Of a stretch of DNA of 64,000 bases, positions 51,648-60,304 are shown in pieces. The notes beneath the pieces were generated by a model. It was given only the letters and a program-made list of their open reading frames with translations. It was not told where the DNA came from and made no database searches. Every line of letters begins with the position of its first letter. Position 1 is the stretch's first letter. The DNA comes from Mesorhizobium loti (lineage in GTDB: Bacteria; Pseudomonadota; Alphaproteobacteria; Rhizobiales; Rhizobiaceae): positions 124,001 to 188,000 of the forward strand of contig NZ_QGGH01000009.1 in assembly GCF_003148495.1 (NCBI RefSeq), in the 5' to 3' direction. Made by a program: the position numbers and the translations under genes.

Positions 51648-52256
51648 ATGAGCGTGTCATCGCAGGATCTGGCGAAGAGCCGTCAAACGATCAGTGCTTA
51701 TGAGGATTATGCGGAACAGTACGATGCCATCGTGAGGCATGTTCCCAACGAGAGGGAGCAGGCATCGCTGAAGCGCCTTGTGGCGATCGCCGGTACCAGC
51801 GGCCGGATTCTGGAAGTTGGGTCCGGAGCGGGATACGATGCGGACTTTCTGGAGAGTTTGGGCGTCAAGGTTCGGCGCACCGACGCGACGAAGCGGTTTC
51901 TCGAGCTGCAGGCCGCGCGCGGCAAGCGCGGCGAACTCCTCGATCTCCTCACCGATGATCTCGGCGGCCCCTACGACGCGGTGCTGGCCCTGTGCGTCCT
52001 GATCCATGTGCCGCGCGACCAGACCGACCAGGTCCTTGCCAAGATAGCCGGGTCGCTGCGGCCAGGCGGCGCCTTTCTCGTATCTCTGCGCAACGGCGAT
52101 GGTGAGACGTCAGGCGAATATCATACGGTCTACTGGCGCAGGGACGACTTCGCGGCCCGTCTCGAAAGCGCCGGGCTGGTCCTGATCAGGGACGATTTCA
52201 ACGTCGGCCGCGATCGCGAAGAATGGAGCACCTTCCTGGCTGTCAGGCCAGCATGA
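51648..52256 (+). CDS. Class I SAM-dependent methyltransferase
   Basis: 202 residues. Motif I is SGRILEVGSGAGYDADFLES, followed by VRRTDATKRFLELQAARGKR (motif II acidic region), PYDAVLALCVLIHVPRDQTD (motif III) and LRPGGAFLVSLRNGDGETSG. No target is predicted. AAGGGAGGG precedes the ATG. It follows the DUF1127-like gene by about 40 bases. Confidence 0.9.
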   Translation: MSVSSQDLAKSRQTISAYEDYAEQYDAIVRHVPNEREQASLKRLVAIAGTSGRILEVGSGAGYDADFLESLGVKVRRTDATKRFLELQAARGKRGELLDLLTDDLGGPYDAVLALCVLIHVPRDQTDQVLAKIAGSLRPGGAFLVSLRNGDGETSGEYHTVYWRRDDFAARLESAGLVLIRDDFNVGRDREEWSTFLAVRPA

Positions 52257-52288
52257 CGCGGCGTGGACTGTTGCTGTTTGCGCTGCTC

Positions 52289-52402
52289 TTATCTGCGTGG
52301 CCGGCGACGCGATTCATCGAGGGTGGCATAGGCCAGGACTGCAGAGAATGACCCGAAACAGACTAGCACTGCGGTGATAACCATGAGGTCGTAAGTCGAC
52401 AC
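52289..52402 (-). CDS. 37-residue single-helix membrane protein
   Basis: A 37-residue frame from GTG 52402: STYDLMVITAVLVCFGSFSA, then VLAYATLDESRRRPRR. A single membrane helix is followed by a basic tail. GGGAG lies 7 bases before the GTG. Short proteins of this layout with a YDLMVITAVLV start are found in rhizobia. The frame upstream is open but not convincing. Function unknown. Confidence 0.6.
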   Translation of the reverse strand: MSTYDLMVITAVLVCFGSFSAVLAYATLDESRRRPRR

Positions 52403-52578
52403 GCTCGTTCTCCCTTCGATGAGTGTCGAGGAGACAGCATGAGCGGTGCATGTGCGTTGATCCAGATCAACGGAAGACGGTCTTTTCCTTTCTGGAGAGG
52501 CGGCTTCTCGAATATACGAGACATTGCCGCGGCCTTGCTGTCTATGTGCAGGCTCCTGCACTCCTGGGGGGAGACGAG

Positions 52579-53544
52579 TTGGAGCTCAAGATTCTGCTTG
52601 TCGGCTTTGCCTGCGCGGTCGCCGGCGGGCTGTCGATCGTCACCTTTCTGAAATGGCGAGAAGTGAAGGCGGTCAGCCGCTGGTTGCCGGCGCCGGGAAA
52701 GATCGTCTCTTCGCGCGTTGAGGCACGCGAGGTCCGCAGCTCTGGCAGCGGTTCGGACAGCAGCGATTCCACCGAGATCCGCAATTTTCCGGCAATCACC
52801 TTCGAATACAAGGTTGGCGGCAAGACATTTCGCGGTTCGCGCTACAGCGTGCAGGAGAATCTGGGGAATTTCGAAGTCAAGGAGACCCTTGCACGGTTTC
52901 CCCGCGGTGCTGAGGTGACCGTGTTCTATGATCCGGCGGCTCCGAGCAAAGCCGTGATCGAGCGCACCATGCCCGAAGGCGCCTTCAAGTTCATGGTCCA
53001 GCTTTCGGCCGGACTGGTGGTCGGCGCGCTGGTGCTGGTGTTTTCCGTCGGCGGTGTGCTGGAGGCGATCGGCCCGCATCTGCCCAAGCCGCAGAACCTC
53101 GGCGCGGGAGCGCTGCTGCTGTTCATGGGTCTGTTTATCCTGCGCATGGGTTTCGCCCAGAAATCGTTGGCGGAGCAGGCGGCAAAATGGCCGATCGCGG
53201 CCGGTCGCATCGAGTCCTCGGGCCTGCAGGCGCTTCGAAGCCATTCAGGCTATCGACGCTGGCGCACCGTCTTCAAATCTCGCATCGTCTACTCCTATGG
53301 CGTCGCCGGCCAGCGCTACAGCGCCGATCGCGTGACCTTCGGCGCCACCGTGACGGCTTCATTGCCCGGCCTCGTCGGCGGCCAGGCACGAGACTATGTC
53401 GAAGGCAGCAAGGTCGACGTGCACTATGACCCCGCCAACCCCGGCTCGGCGGTGCTCGAATGCCGGGTGCGCGGGCTGTGGTTGCTGTGGGTCTGCTCGG
53501 CAGGCTTTCTCGGTGGCGCCGCGTTTCTGGTCGGGCTGTTCTGA
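52579..53544 (+). CDS. DUF3592 family membrane protein with two domains
   Basis: 321 residues. Four hydrophobic helices are seen, near residues 4-22, 143-165, 177-193 and 300-320. Between them lie two DUF3592 repeats: FEYKVGGKTFRGSRYSVQEN with FPRGAEVTVFYDPAAPSKAV, and IVYSYGVAGQRYSADRVTFG with VEGSKVDVHYDPANPGSAVL. The double domain looks like an internal duplication. Function unknown. TTG 52579 with GGGGAG 7 bases upstream is the chosen start. Confidence 0.85.
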   Translation: MELKILLVGFACAVAGGLSIVTFLKWREVKAVSRWLPAPGKIVSSRVEAREVRSSGSGSDSSDSTEIRNFPAITFEYKVGGKTFRGSRYSVQENLGNFEVKETLARFPRGAEVTVFYDPAAPSKAVIERTMPEGAFKFMVQLSAGLVVGALVLVFSVGGVLEAIGPHLPKPQNLGAGALLLFMGLFILRMGFAQKSLAEQAAKWPIAAGRIESSGLQALRSHSGYRRWRTVFKSRIVYSYGVAGQRYSADRVTFGATVTASLPGLVGGQARDYVEGSKVDVHYDPANPGSAVLECRVRGLWLLWVCSAGFLGGAAFLVGLF

Positions 53545-53558
53545 GGCGATGGACGCAT

Positions 53559-53921
53559 TCAGCAGCGGACGAGGGGGCCGCTGTCGAAACCAGGCCAGGT
53601 GAACCGCAGCGTGGCGCCGTGCCTGACGATATGAATGACGCGCGTGAACGGCTCTTCGAGCGACGGGTCAGAGCCGTAGCATTGGCTTGCCCGCACCACC
53701 CATCCGGTCGGATTTTTGCGAAATGTCGCGTGCTCGCAGCCAAACTCGGGAAGCGACAGGGCAGCCTGGTCTACAGTGAAGACGGTTTCGCGTTGGACGT
53801 CGGCCGCCGCACTGCAGTTCAGCCGGTCGCTGGACCATGCCCCGACATAGGGCGCCGCCGCCAGTGCCGGGCCGCCCGCAAATGCGGACATTGCCATCGT
53901 CATCACCAAACGCCGCATCAT
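53559..53921 (-). CDS. Secreted protein of unknown function
   Basis: About 120 residues with a signal peptide (LVMTMAMSAFAGGPALAAA). The mature part has four Cys residues: APYVGAWSSDRLNCSAAADV, EFGCEHATFRKNPTGWVVRA and SQCYG, likely forming disulfides. No family assigned. ATG 53921 follows AGGAG by 4 bases; the next ATG at 53918 is better spaced. It converges with the DUF3592 gene. Confidence 0.72.
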   Translation of the reverse strand: MMRRLVMTMAMSAFAGGPALAAAPYVGAWSSDRLNCSAAADVQRETVFTVDQAALSLPEFGCEHATFRKNPTGWVVRASQCYGSDPSLEEPFTRVIHIVRHGATLRFTWPGFDSGPLVRC

Positions 53922-54085
53922 CTGTCTCCTGGGCCGCTGTGCTCGACCATACAGGCTGTCGCCGTGGGTACAGGATAAGTTTTCGTCCAGGAGCGGACAA
54001 ACCCAGCCGTTCCGGATTTCGCTTATGCTTTCGCGCGGATGATGCGACTGTGCGGCCCCAGGCAACGCTTTCCCAGAGACATCTG

Positions 54086-54607
54086 ATGATCACCCGCACA
54101 CTGGCCTTCGTTTTCCTGGGCTTGCTCGGCCCGATGCAGGCGGCCTTCGCAAAAGAATGCCTGCTGAGCCACGCCACCTATCGCGAGCCGCGCTCGGGCG
54201 CGGTCATGCAATTCCGGCCGCTCGCCAACGAGCCGGCGGCGCTGACGGCGCAGGTGTTTTCGCTGAGCGTGCCCAACGCCGGCACAAGCCTGCCGGCCGA
54301 CATCACCTGGACCAACGGCAGGAATTCTTTTCCGCTCGGCACCATCCGCCACGCCTGTACCGACGACGACCGCGAAGCGGGGCTGCAGGACGGCAGCGGG
54401 CTGTGCAGGATTTGGATGGGCCAAGTCTATGCCTTGACCGGTGGCGGCGCCGAGCAGCTGAATTCGCGCGAAGCGACGCCCGCGCCGAAGGGTCTGCTTT
54501 TGCCCGATTTCGGCGTGGCCTTCACCGAAGGAGCCGATTTCGCCAATGCCAATCCCGATGGCTCGGCGTGGGATGCCTTCACTTTGACAGGATGCAGCGA
54601 TGAATAG
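54086..54607 (+). CDS. Secreted protein of unknown function
   Basis: 173 residues with a signal peptide (TLAFVFLGLLGPMQAAFA). The mature part has Cys pairs and a line such as AVMQFRPLANEPAALTAQVF and FGVAFTEGADFANANPDG. No family assigned. Its stop overlaps the next gene by 8 bases, so the two form an operon. Confidence 0.75.
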   Translation: MITRTLAFVFLGLLGPMQAAFAKECLLSHATYREPRSGAVMQFRPLANEPAALTAQVFSLSVPNAGTSLPADITWTNGRNSFPLGTIRHACTDDDREAGLQDGSGLCRIWMGQVYALTGGGAEQLNSREATPAPKGLLLPDFGVAFTEGADFANANPDGSAWDAFTLTGCSDE

Positions 54608-55226
54608 CGCCATGAGATCGATCATCTGGGCCAGCGCCCTGTTTGCATCCGCGACGATAATCACCGTGGCGCGCGCGGACGCGCCGTCGCCGTCGCGCCC
54701 GCCCATCGACAAATGCGTCTGGGAAAGGCTGACGGACAAGAATGTCGGGCTGGCCGCCTGGGCGCAGCGCTGCGACTTCGGCTTCCGCCAGATCCATTTC
54801 GAATTCGCCGGCAACGCGCTCGCCATCAAATACAGCGATGGCGGCGCGGCCGATCCTCTTGTCGAGGTTTTCGACATCATATCAGGCGAAACCGCCGAAG
54901 CTGCCTTGCAGCGCCTGTTCCTGCAAAAGACCGACAAGGCCGTCAGCGCCCGCTGCGTGCTGGCGCCTTACACCGAGGGCACAGTACCCGCCGGCGTCAA
55001 GCGCTACACATTCAGCCCGGACGCTGCCTACGCGAAAGAACTGAAAGCGCTAGCCGACCCCAACGAGGTTCCGGAGCCGCCCTGCGGCGACTGGGGCGAA
55101 ATGCCTGACGGCATCCAGTATTTCGAGGTGCCTGCGGGTGAGGGGCACAAGCTGCTGTTCGTCCGCATCGGCCAGGACGAGCCGTTGTTTGACGAGCAGA
55201 CGCTGCAGGTGTTGCCTGCGAGTTAG
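54600..55226 (+). CDS. Secreted protein of unknown function
   Basis: 208 residues with a signal peptide (IIWASALFASATIITVARA). The mature part includes DKCVWERLTDKNVGLAAWAQ, FEFAGNALAIKYSDGGAADP and a C-terminal half with PPCGDWGEMPDGIQYFEVPA. No family assigned. Overlaps the previous gene by 8 bases; the two are likely a functional pair in the periplasm. Confidence 0.75.
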   Translation: MNSAMRSIIWASALFASATIITVARADAPSPSRPPIDKCVWERLTDKNVGLAAWAQRCDFGFRQIHFEFAGNALAIKYSDGGAADPLVEVFDIISGETAEAALQRLFLQKTDKAVSARCVLAPYTEGTVPAGVKRYTFSPDAAYAKELKALADPNEVPEPPCGDWGEMPDGIQYFEVPAGEGHKLLFVRIGQDEPLFDEQTLQVLPAS

Positions 55227-55600
55227 ACGCTAGGCTCATTGAGCATGGCTTCCATGTTGTAGCCATCGGGATCAAGAACGAAGCAGGCGTAGTAGTTCGC
55301 GGTATATTCCGGGCGCGGGCCTGGTACGCCATTGTCTGTGCCGCCGGCCTCGAGAGCAACTCGATAAAACGCGTCGACGTCTGCCTTGCTGTTCACCCGG
55401 AAAGCCACGTGTACACGTGTCAGCGGTGGTTTGCTGTCCGATTGTTGGATCTCGAACAGGCTGCCGGCGCCGACATCAAAGGCCCAGAACACGCCCTCCT
55501 TGCCGAAGGAGAGGCTGTATCCCAAGGGTGCAAAAGCCCTTTCGTAGAAGAGCTTGCTCTTCTCAAGGTCGCTCACAGCAATGGTGATGTGATCAATCAC
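55223..55600 (-). CDS. VOC family protein (glyoxalase-like)
   Basis: 125 residues: IDHITIAVSDLEKSKLFYER, then a short middle and FRVNSKADVDAFYRVALEAG, ANYYACFVLDPDGYNMEAML. This is a single VOC domain with His and Glu residues for a metal. It starts at GTG 55600. It follows nrdJ on the same strand after about 90 bases holding a hairpin. Substrate unknown. Confidence 0.88.
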   Translation of the reverse strand: MIDHITIAVSDLEKSKLFYERAFAPLGYSLSFGKEGVFWAFDVGAGSLFEIQQSDSKPPLTRVHVAFRVNSKADVDAFYRVALEAGGTDNGVPGPRPEYTANYYACFVLDPDGYNMEAMLNEPSV

Positions 55601-55632
55601 GTGTTGGCCCGATACATGTCACCTAAACATTT

Positions 55633-55656
55633 CGGCCCGATCTTGCGATCGGGCCG
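55633..55656. terminator. Hairpin after nrdJ
   Basis: CGGCCCGATC and GATCGGGCCG form a perfect 10-bp stem with a 4-base loop between nrdJ and the VOC gene. There is no T-run on the nrdJ strand, so it may only weaken read-through. Confidence 0.5.
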
Positions 55657-55691
55657 ATGATGTCGCGTTTTAGCGCCGACGCAAGTTTTCC

Positions 55692-58600
55692 TCAACTGCA
55701 CCCGCTCGTCGCGCCGCACGTGTCGCACTTCTCGCAAGTCCCGTTCCGCACCATGGTAAAGTTCTGGCACTCGGAGCAGGAATTGCCGGTGTAGCCCTGC
55801 AGCAGGGACCTTGCGCGGCGGTCGTTGGCGAGTTTCTTGGCTTCGGCCGCTTCAACGGCCGCGGCGTCGGTGAACAATCCCGCCGTGGCGTCGGAAGCAG
55901 AGCCCGCCGCTTCCTCGAAGGCGATGTCCTCGGCCAGTTCCTTCGCCCGCTCCTCATAGTCGCGCTTGTAGGCGACCGCTTCGTCGCTGGCGGGTTTCAG
56001 CGCCAGCACATTGGAGCCGGAGAAGGCTGTCGGCACCGAGCGGGCAGGGGCGCCCGAGGGTGCCGCAAAGCCTTTCGGATCATTGCCGCTGACGCGCGAC
56101 ACCAGCTTCACCGGCGAGGCGCCACGGGTCAGGCCCTTGGAGACCGCATCCGTCTTGCCTTCGCTGATGCCACGGCCAAGCGCGGTGTTGGAAAAGTCTG
56201 ACTGGTCGACATGGGCGAGGTCGTTGCGGCCGAGATAGGAGATCGCCAGTTCGCGGAACACGTAGTCGAGGATCGACGTCGCGCTCTTGATGGCATCGTT
56301 GCCCTGCACCATGCCGGCCGGCTCGAATTTGGTGAAGGTGAAGGCGTGCACATATTCGTCGAGCGGCACGCCGTATTGCAGGCCGAGCGAGATGGCGATG
56401 GCGAAGTTGTTGAGAAGGCCACGCAGGGTCGCGCCTTCCTTGTTCATGTCGATGAAGATCTCGCCGAGACGGCCATCGTCATATTCGCCGGTGCGCAGGA
56501 AGATGGTGTTGCCACCGATCTTGGCCTTCTGGGTGTAGCCCTTGCGGCGGCCGGGCAGCTTTTCCTGCTCGCGCGACACGCGCTCGATGATGCGCTCGAC
56601 GATCCGCTCGGTGATCTGTGCGGCGCGCGCCGCCGCCGGTGCGGCGATCAGCTGCTCGAGGGCTTCGTCCTCATCGTCCTCGCCATCGGCGAGCAGCGAG
56701 GAGTTGAGCGGCTGCGACAGCTTCGAGCCGTCGCGGTAGAGCGCGTTGGCCTTCAGCGCCAGCTTCCACGACAGCATGTAGGCGCCCTTGGCGTCTTCCA
56801 CCGTCGCATCGTTGGGCATGTTGATGGTCTTGGAGATGGCGCCGGAGATGAAGGGCTGTGCCGCCGCCATCATCTGGATGTGGCTGTTGATCGACAGCGA
56901 GCGCTTGCCGATCTTGCCGCACGGGCTGGCGCAGTCGAACACGGCCAGGTGTTCGGCCTTGAGGAAGGGCGCGCCTTCCAGCGTCATCGCACCGCAGACA
57001 TGGATGTTGGCGGCCTCGATGTCCTTCCTGGAGAAGCCGAGCGCCGGCAGGATCTCGAACGAGAAATCGTTGAGCTGCTCGTCGGTGAAGCCAAACGTCT
57101 CCTTCACCCAATCGGCGCCGAGCGTCCACTGGTTGAAGACGAACTTGATGTCGAAGGCCGACTTCAGCGCTGCATTGAGCGCCGCGATCTTCTCGTCGGT
57201 GAAACCCTTGGCCTTGAGCGCGCCGGGGTTGATTGCCGGCGCCTGGTTGAGGTTGCCGTGGCCGACCGCATAGGCTTCCATCTCGCCGATCTGGGCTTCG
57301 GAGTAGCCGAGCGTGCGCAGCGCTTCCGGCACGGCGCGGTTAATGATCTTGAAGTAGCCGCCGCCGGCCAGCTTCTTGAACTTCACCAGGGCGAAGTCGG
57401 GCTCGATACCGGTGGTGTCGCAATCCATGACCAGGCCGATCGTGCCGGTTGGCGCGATCACGGTTGCCTGCGCATTGCGATAGCCATGCTCCTCGCCGAG
57501 CTCGATGGCGCGGTCCCAGGCAGCCTTGGCGTGGGTTGCGAGATCCTGCTGCTTCAGGTCGGAAGCGACCAGCGGCACCGGGTTTACGGCCAGCTTCTCA
57601 TAGCCCTGCTTCTCGCCATAGGCGGCACGGCGATGGTTGCGCATGACGCGCAGCATGTTTTGCGCATTGCGATCGTAATCGGCGAAGGCGCCGAGCTCGG
57701 AAGCCATCTCGGCCGAAGTGGCGTAGGCGACACCGGTCATGATGGCGGTGAGTGCGGCGCAGATCGCGCGGCCTTCGTCGGAGTCATAGGGAATGCCCGA
57801 CGTCATCAGCAGGCCGCCGATGTTGGCATAGCCGAGGCCGAGCGTGCGGTATTCGTAGGACTGCTTGGCGATCTCCTTCGACGGGAACTGCGCCATCATC
57901 ACCGAGATTTCGAGAACGATGGTCCACAGCCGCACCGTGTGCTCATAGGCAGCGATGTCGATGGTGCCGTCGGCGTTGCGGTAGGGCAGCAGGTTGATCG
58001 ATGCCAGGTTGCAGGCCGTGTCGTCGAGGAACATGTATTCCGAGCACGGGTTGGACGCCCGGATCGCACCGGCGGAAGCGCAGGTGTGCCAGTCGTTCAT
58101 CGTCGTGTTGAAGTGCAGGCCCGGATCGGCCGAAGCCCAGGCGGCGTAGCCGATCTTTTCCCACAGGTCCCTGGCCTTCAGTGTCTTCAATACCTTGCCG
58201 TCCTTGCGGGCGGTCAGGTGCCAGTCGGCGTCGTCCTCGACGGCGCGCAGGAAATTGTCCTTCAGCGACACCGAATTGTTGGAGTTCTGGCCCGAAACTG
58301 TCAGGTAGGCATCCGAATCCCAGTCGGTGTCGTAGGTCTTGAACGACATCGACGAATAGCCCTGCTTGGCGAACTGGATGACGCGGTAGATGTAGTTCTC
58401 CGGCACGGCGGACTTCTTGGCCGCCTTGATCTCGCGCTTCAGCGCGGTGTTGATGGCCGGATCGAAGCAGTCGTCGCCATTGCCTTCGCAGTTGACGCAG
58501 GCCTTCATGATCGCTTCGAGATGCTTCTTGACGATCTTCGAGCCGGTCACCAGCGAGGCGACCTTCTGCTCTTCATTGACCTTCCAGTCGATGAATTCCT

Positions 58601-59474
58601 CGATATCGGGGTGGTCGGCGTCGACAATGACCATTTTCGCGGCGCGGCGCGTCGTGCCGCCCGACTTGATGGCGCCCGCCGCGCGGTCGCCGATCTTGAG
58701 GAAGCTCATCAGGCCCGACGAGCGGCCGCCGCCCGACAGCTTTTCACCTTCGCCGCGCAGCAGCGAGAAGTTGGAACCGGTGCCGGAGCCGTATTTGAAC
58801 AGGCGCGCTTCACGCACCCACAGGTCCATGATGCCGCCCTCGTTGACGAGGTCGTCCTGCACGCCCTGGATGAAGCAGGCATGCGGCTGCGGGTGCTCAT
58901 AGGAGGACTTCGACTTGGTCAGCTTGCCGGTGAACGGGTCGACATAGAAGTGGCCCTGGCTCGGGCCGTCGATGCCATAGGCCCAATGTAGGCCGGTGTT
59001 GAACCATTGCGGCGAATTCGGCGCCACGCGCTGGGTGGCCAGCATATAGGCAAGCTCGTCACGGAAGGCGCGCGCGTCTTCCTCCGACGCCTTGAAGTAG
59101 CCGCCCTTCCAGCCCCAATAGGTCCAGGTGCCGGCCAGCCGGTCGAAGACCTGGCGGGCGTCGATCTCGGAGCCGTAGCGCTCGGCTTCCGGCAGCTTGG
59201 CCAGCTCGGCCTCATCGGCGACCGAGCGCCACAGGAAGGAGGGGACGTCGTTCTCTTCGATCTTCTTCAGGCGCGCGGGGACACCGGCCTTGCGGAAATA
59301 CTTCTGCGCCAGGATGTCGGCGGCAACCTGGGAGAACTGCGCCGGCACGTCGATATTGTCCAAGCGGAACACCACCGAACCATCCGGATTCTTGATCTCC
59401 GAAAGCGCCTTGCGGAATTCGATCTCCGCGTAGGCAGATTGTCCTGGCTTGGTGAAACGACGCTCGATGCGCAT
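55692..59474 (-). CDS. nrdJ: Vitamin B12-dependent ribonucleotide reductase
   Basis: 1260 residues, the long class II enzyme of Rhizobiales. It reduces ribonucleotides to deoxyribonucleotides with adenosylcobalamin and needs no oxygen. The active-site Cys and Glu are in IRASNPCSEYMFLDDTACNL, one of the redox cysteines in EHPQPHACFIQGVQ. The C terminus has the TSCPD-type region and a zinc-like cysteine set (CSECQNFTMV and GTCEKCDTCGATSGC) that receives electrons. Glycine- and serine-rich substrate loops are present. Candidate NrdR boxes lie upstream. It is essential in most of this group because no other aerobic reductase is present. Confidence 0.96.
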   Translation of the reverse strand: MRIERRFTKPGQSAYAEIEFRKALSEIKNPDGSVVFRLDNIDVPAQFSQVAADILAQKYFRKAGVPARLKKIEENDVPSFLWRSVADEAELAKLPEAERYGSEIDARQVFDRLAGTWTYWGWKGGYFKASEEDARAFRDELAYMLATQRVAPNSPQWFNTGLHWAYGIDGPSQGHFYVDPFTGKLTKSKSSYEHPQPHACFIQGVQDDLVNEGGIMDLWVREARLFKYGSGTGSNFSLLRGEGEKLSGGGRSSGLMSFLKIGDRAAGAIKSGGTTRRAAKMVIVDADHPDIEEFIDWKVNEEQKVASLVTGSKIVKKHLEAIMKACVNCEGNGDDCFDPAINTALKREIKAAKKSAVPENYIYRVIQFAKQGYSSMSFKTYDTDWDSDAYLTVSGQNSNNSVSLKDNFLRAVEDDADWHLTARKDGKVLKTLKARDLWEKIGYAAWASADPGLHFNTTMNDWHTCASAGAIRASNPCSEYMFLDDTACNLASINLLPYRNADGTIDIAAYEHTVRLWTIVLEISVMMAQFPSKEIAKQSYEYRTLGLGYANIGGLLMTSGIPYDSDEGRAICAALTAIMTGVAYATSAEMASELGAFADYDRNAQNMLRVMRNHRRAAYGEKQGYEKLAVNPVPLVASDLKQQDLATHAKAAWDRAIELGEEHGYRNAQATVIAPTGTIGLVMDCDTTGIEPDFALVKFKKLAGGGYFKIINRAVPEALRTLGYSEAQIGEMEAYAVGHGNLNQAPAINPGALKAKGFTDEKIAALNAALKSAFDIKFVFNQWTLGADWVKETFGFTDEQLNDFSFEILPALGFSRKDIEAANIHVCGAMTLEGAPFLKAEHLAVFDCASPCGKIGKRSLSINSHIQMMAAAQPFISGAISKTINMPNDATVEDAKGAYMLSWKLALKANALYRDGSKLSQPLNSSLLADGEDDEDEALEQLIAAPAAARAAQITERIVERIIERVSREQEKLPGRRKGYTQKAKIGGNTIFLRTGEYDDGRLGEIFIDMNKEGATLRGLLNNFAIAISLGLQYGVPLDEYVHAFTFTKFEPAGMVQGNDAIKSATSILDYVFRELAISYLGRNDLAHVDQSDFSNTALGRGISEGKTDAVSKGLTRGASPVKLVSRVSGNDPKGFAAPSGAPARSVPTAFSGSNVLALKPASDEAVAYKRDYEERAKELAEDIAFEEAAGSASDATAGLFTDAAAVEAAEAKKLANDRRARSLLQGYTGNSCSECQNFTMVRNGTCEKCDTCGATSGCS

Positions 59475-59492
59475 TGGTCCGGTCCCTTTTGT

Positions 59493-59502
59493 CTATATAT
59501 AG
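59493..59502. promoter_or_regulatory. Palindrome 20 bases before nrdJ, possible NrdR half-site
   Basis: CTATATATAG is a perfect 10-base palindrome that matches the centre of the NrdR box consensus. It lies about 20 bases upstream of the nrdJ ATG, an unusual place, so it might act on translation or be chance. Confidence 0.35.
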
Positions 59503-59706
59503 CGCTTTTCCCCAGGGATTTCTGCCCCCAATGCGAAACGCGCATGTCCGCCGTCTGCCGGCGTTCGAAAACGGCCGGCTCTCCATTTTGCAGTCTCCAC
59601 CGGCCCTGCTGGTCAAACTCCTTGCGAAGTGCATGTCCAACGCGCCGACGAACCCGCGGGTCCCTCAAAACTGATTTTTTCCGATTCCCTCGCTCGAGGG
59701 AAATTC

Positions 59707-59722
59707 ACACTATCTAGCGTCG
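59707..59722. promoter_or_regulatory. Candidate NrdR box, distal
   Basis: ACACTATCTAGCGTCG shares 11 of 16 bases with the consensus ACACTATATATAGTGT. It lies 29 bases from a stronger box, near the three-helical-turn spacing seen for NrdR box pairs. Confidence 0.5.
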
Positions 59723-59735
59723 AACCTACCTGCAA

Positions 59736-59751
59736 ACACTAAATATAGTAT
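59736..59751. promoter_or_regulatory. Candidate NrdR box, strong match
   Basis: ACACTAAATATAGTAT matches 14 of 16 bases of the consensus. NrdR represses ribonucleotide reductase genes when dATP is high. Together with the neighbouring box this places nrdJ transcription start about 230 bases upstream of the ATG, giving a long leader. Confidence 0.65.
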
Positions 59752-60006
59752 TAACAGACAATTTATTCCAGTCCGACAATTGTCCCTATCGTCCCCAACC
59801 ACCCCACAATCCCAACGCTTCCGCCGGCCTCGTAAACAGGCGGAAATGCGGGCAAAAACGCACATAATCCGGGAAAAAGACCGGGCTCAGAACTTTCCGG
59901 TCGCACTCTCAACAGGAGCGCATGGCCTATAAAAGGCGACTCGTTTTGCGCCGTCAAGGATTCGTTTGCGTAGCTTTTGTGACCCCAACATCTTGTGTGT
60001 CACATA

Positions 60007-60015
60007 TGTGGATAA
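60007..60015. promoter_or_regulatory. DnaA box
   Basis: TGTGGATAA is the exact reverse complement of the consensus DnaA box TTATCCACA. DnaA controls reductase genes in some bacteria; here it is 530 bases from nrdJ, so a role is open. A single box is not an origin. Confidence 0.45.
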
Positions 60016-60060
60016 CGGGGATAGAAAGCCGGCTGAGCGGAATTCGCTTTGGCATGATCG

Positions 60061-60124
60061 CAAGCCGCCGTTTGCCCCTGGGCAAGCCGCCGTTTGCCCT
60101 GGATTGCCGCCATCTGCGCTGGCC
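60061..60124. repeat. 21-22 base tandem repeat, about three copies
   Basis: CAAGCCGCCGTTTGCCC plus CTGGG occurs at 60061-60082 and again, with one base less, at 60083-60103. A third copy at 60104-60124 shares about 14 of 19 bases. No coding or hairpin role is evident. Confidence 0.6.
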
Positions 60125-60288
60125 ACAGGGGTCCAATTCCGCGGCGATACGTCAATCTGCCGGTGAAATGGGCGATCGGTCGGGAATGGCGGCGCAAATC
60201 GATTCCCGGATTCGGATGCAACCCGGGGAGAAAAAACTTGACGTTGCGAAGGGCCGATGCATCTACTAGTCCGTAACTAAGATATAAG

Positions 60289-60304
60289 TTCCATAAATAT
60301 GGAA
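60289..60304. promoter_or_regulatory. Inverted repeat before the peptide transporter operon
   Basis: TTCCAT, AAAT, ATGGAA is a perfect 6-base dyad 20 bases before the binding-protein ATG. It fits an operator for a local regulator (IclR- or GntR-type sites look like this), which is not in the window. Confidence 0.45.

Noticed and set aside
56211..58991. A 926-codon open frame on the plus strand opposite nrdJ
   Set aside because: It is the mirror of the highly conserved nrdJ coding sequence in a GC-rich genome; its composition is Arg/Val/Ala/His-rich with no domain or ribosome site.
59540..59640. Possible cobalamin riboswitch in the nrdJ leader
   Set aside because: The only near match to the B12 box (around 59585-59610 on the minus strand, GCCGGTGGAGACTGC) has mismatches and lacks the other conserved helices; class II reductases are also not usual riboswitch targets.
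60061..60124. Tandem repeat as a CRISPR array
   Set aside because: Copies are contiguous with no unique spacers, only about three copies, and no cas genes nearby.
59922..60269. A 115-codon plus-strand frame between nrdJ and the transporter with AGGAG close to its ATG
   Set aside because: Ribosome site too close to the ATG, the product is Arg-rich without pattern and the tandem repeat lies inside it; no family recognised.
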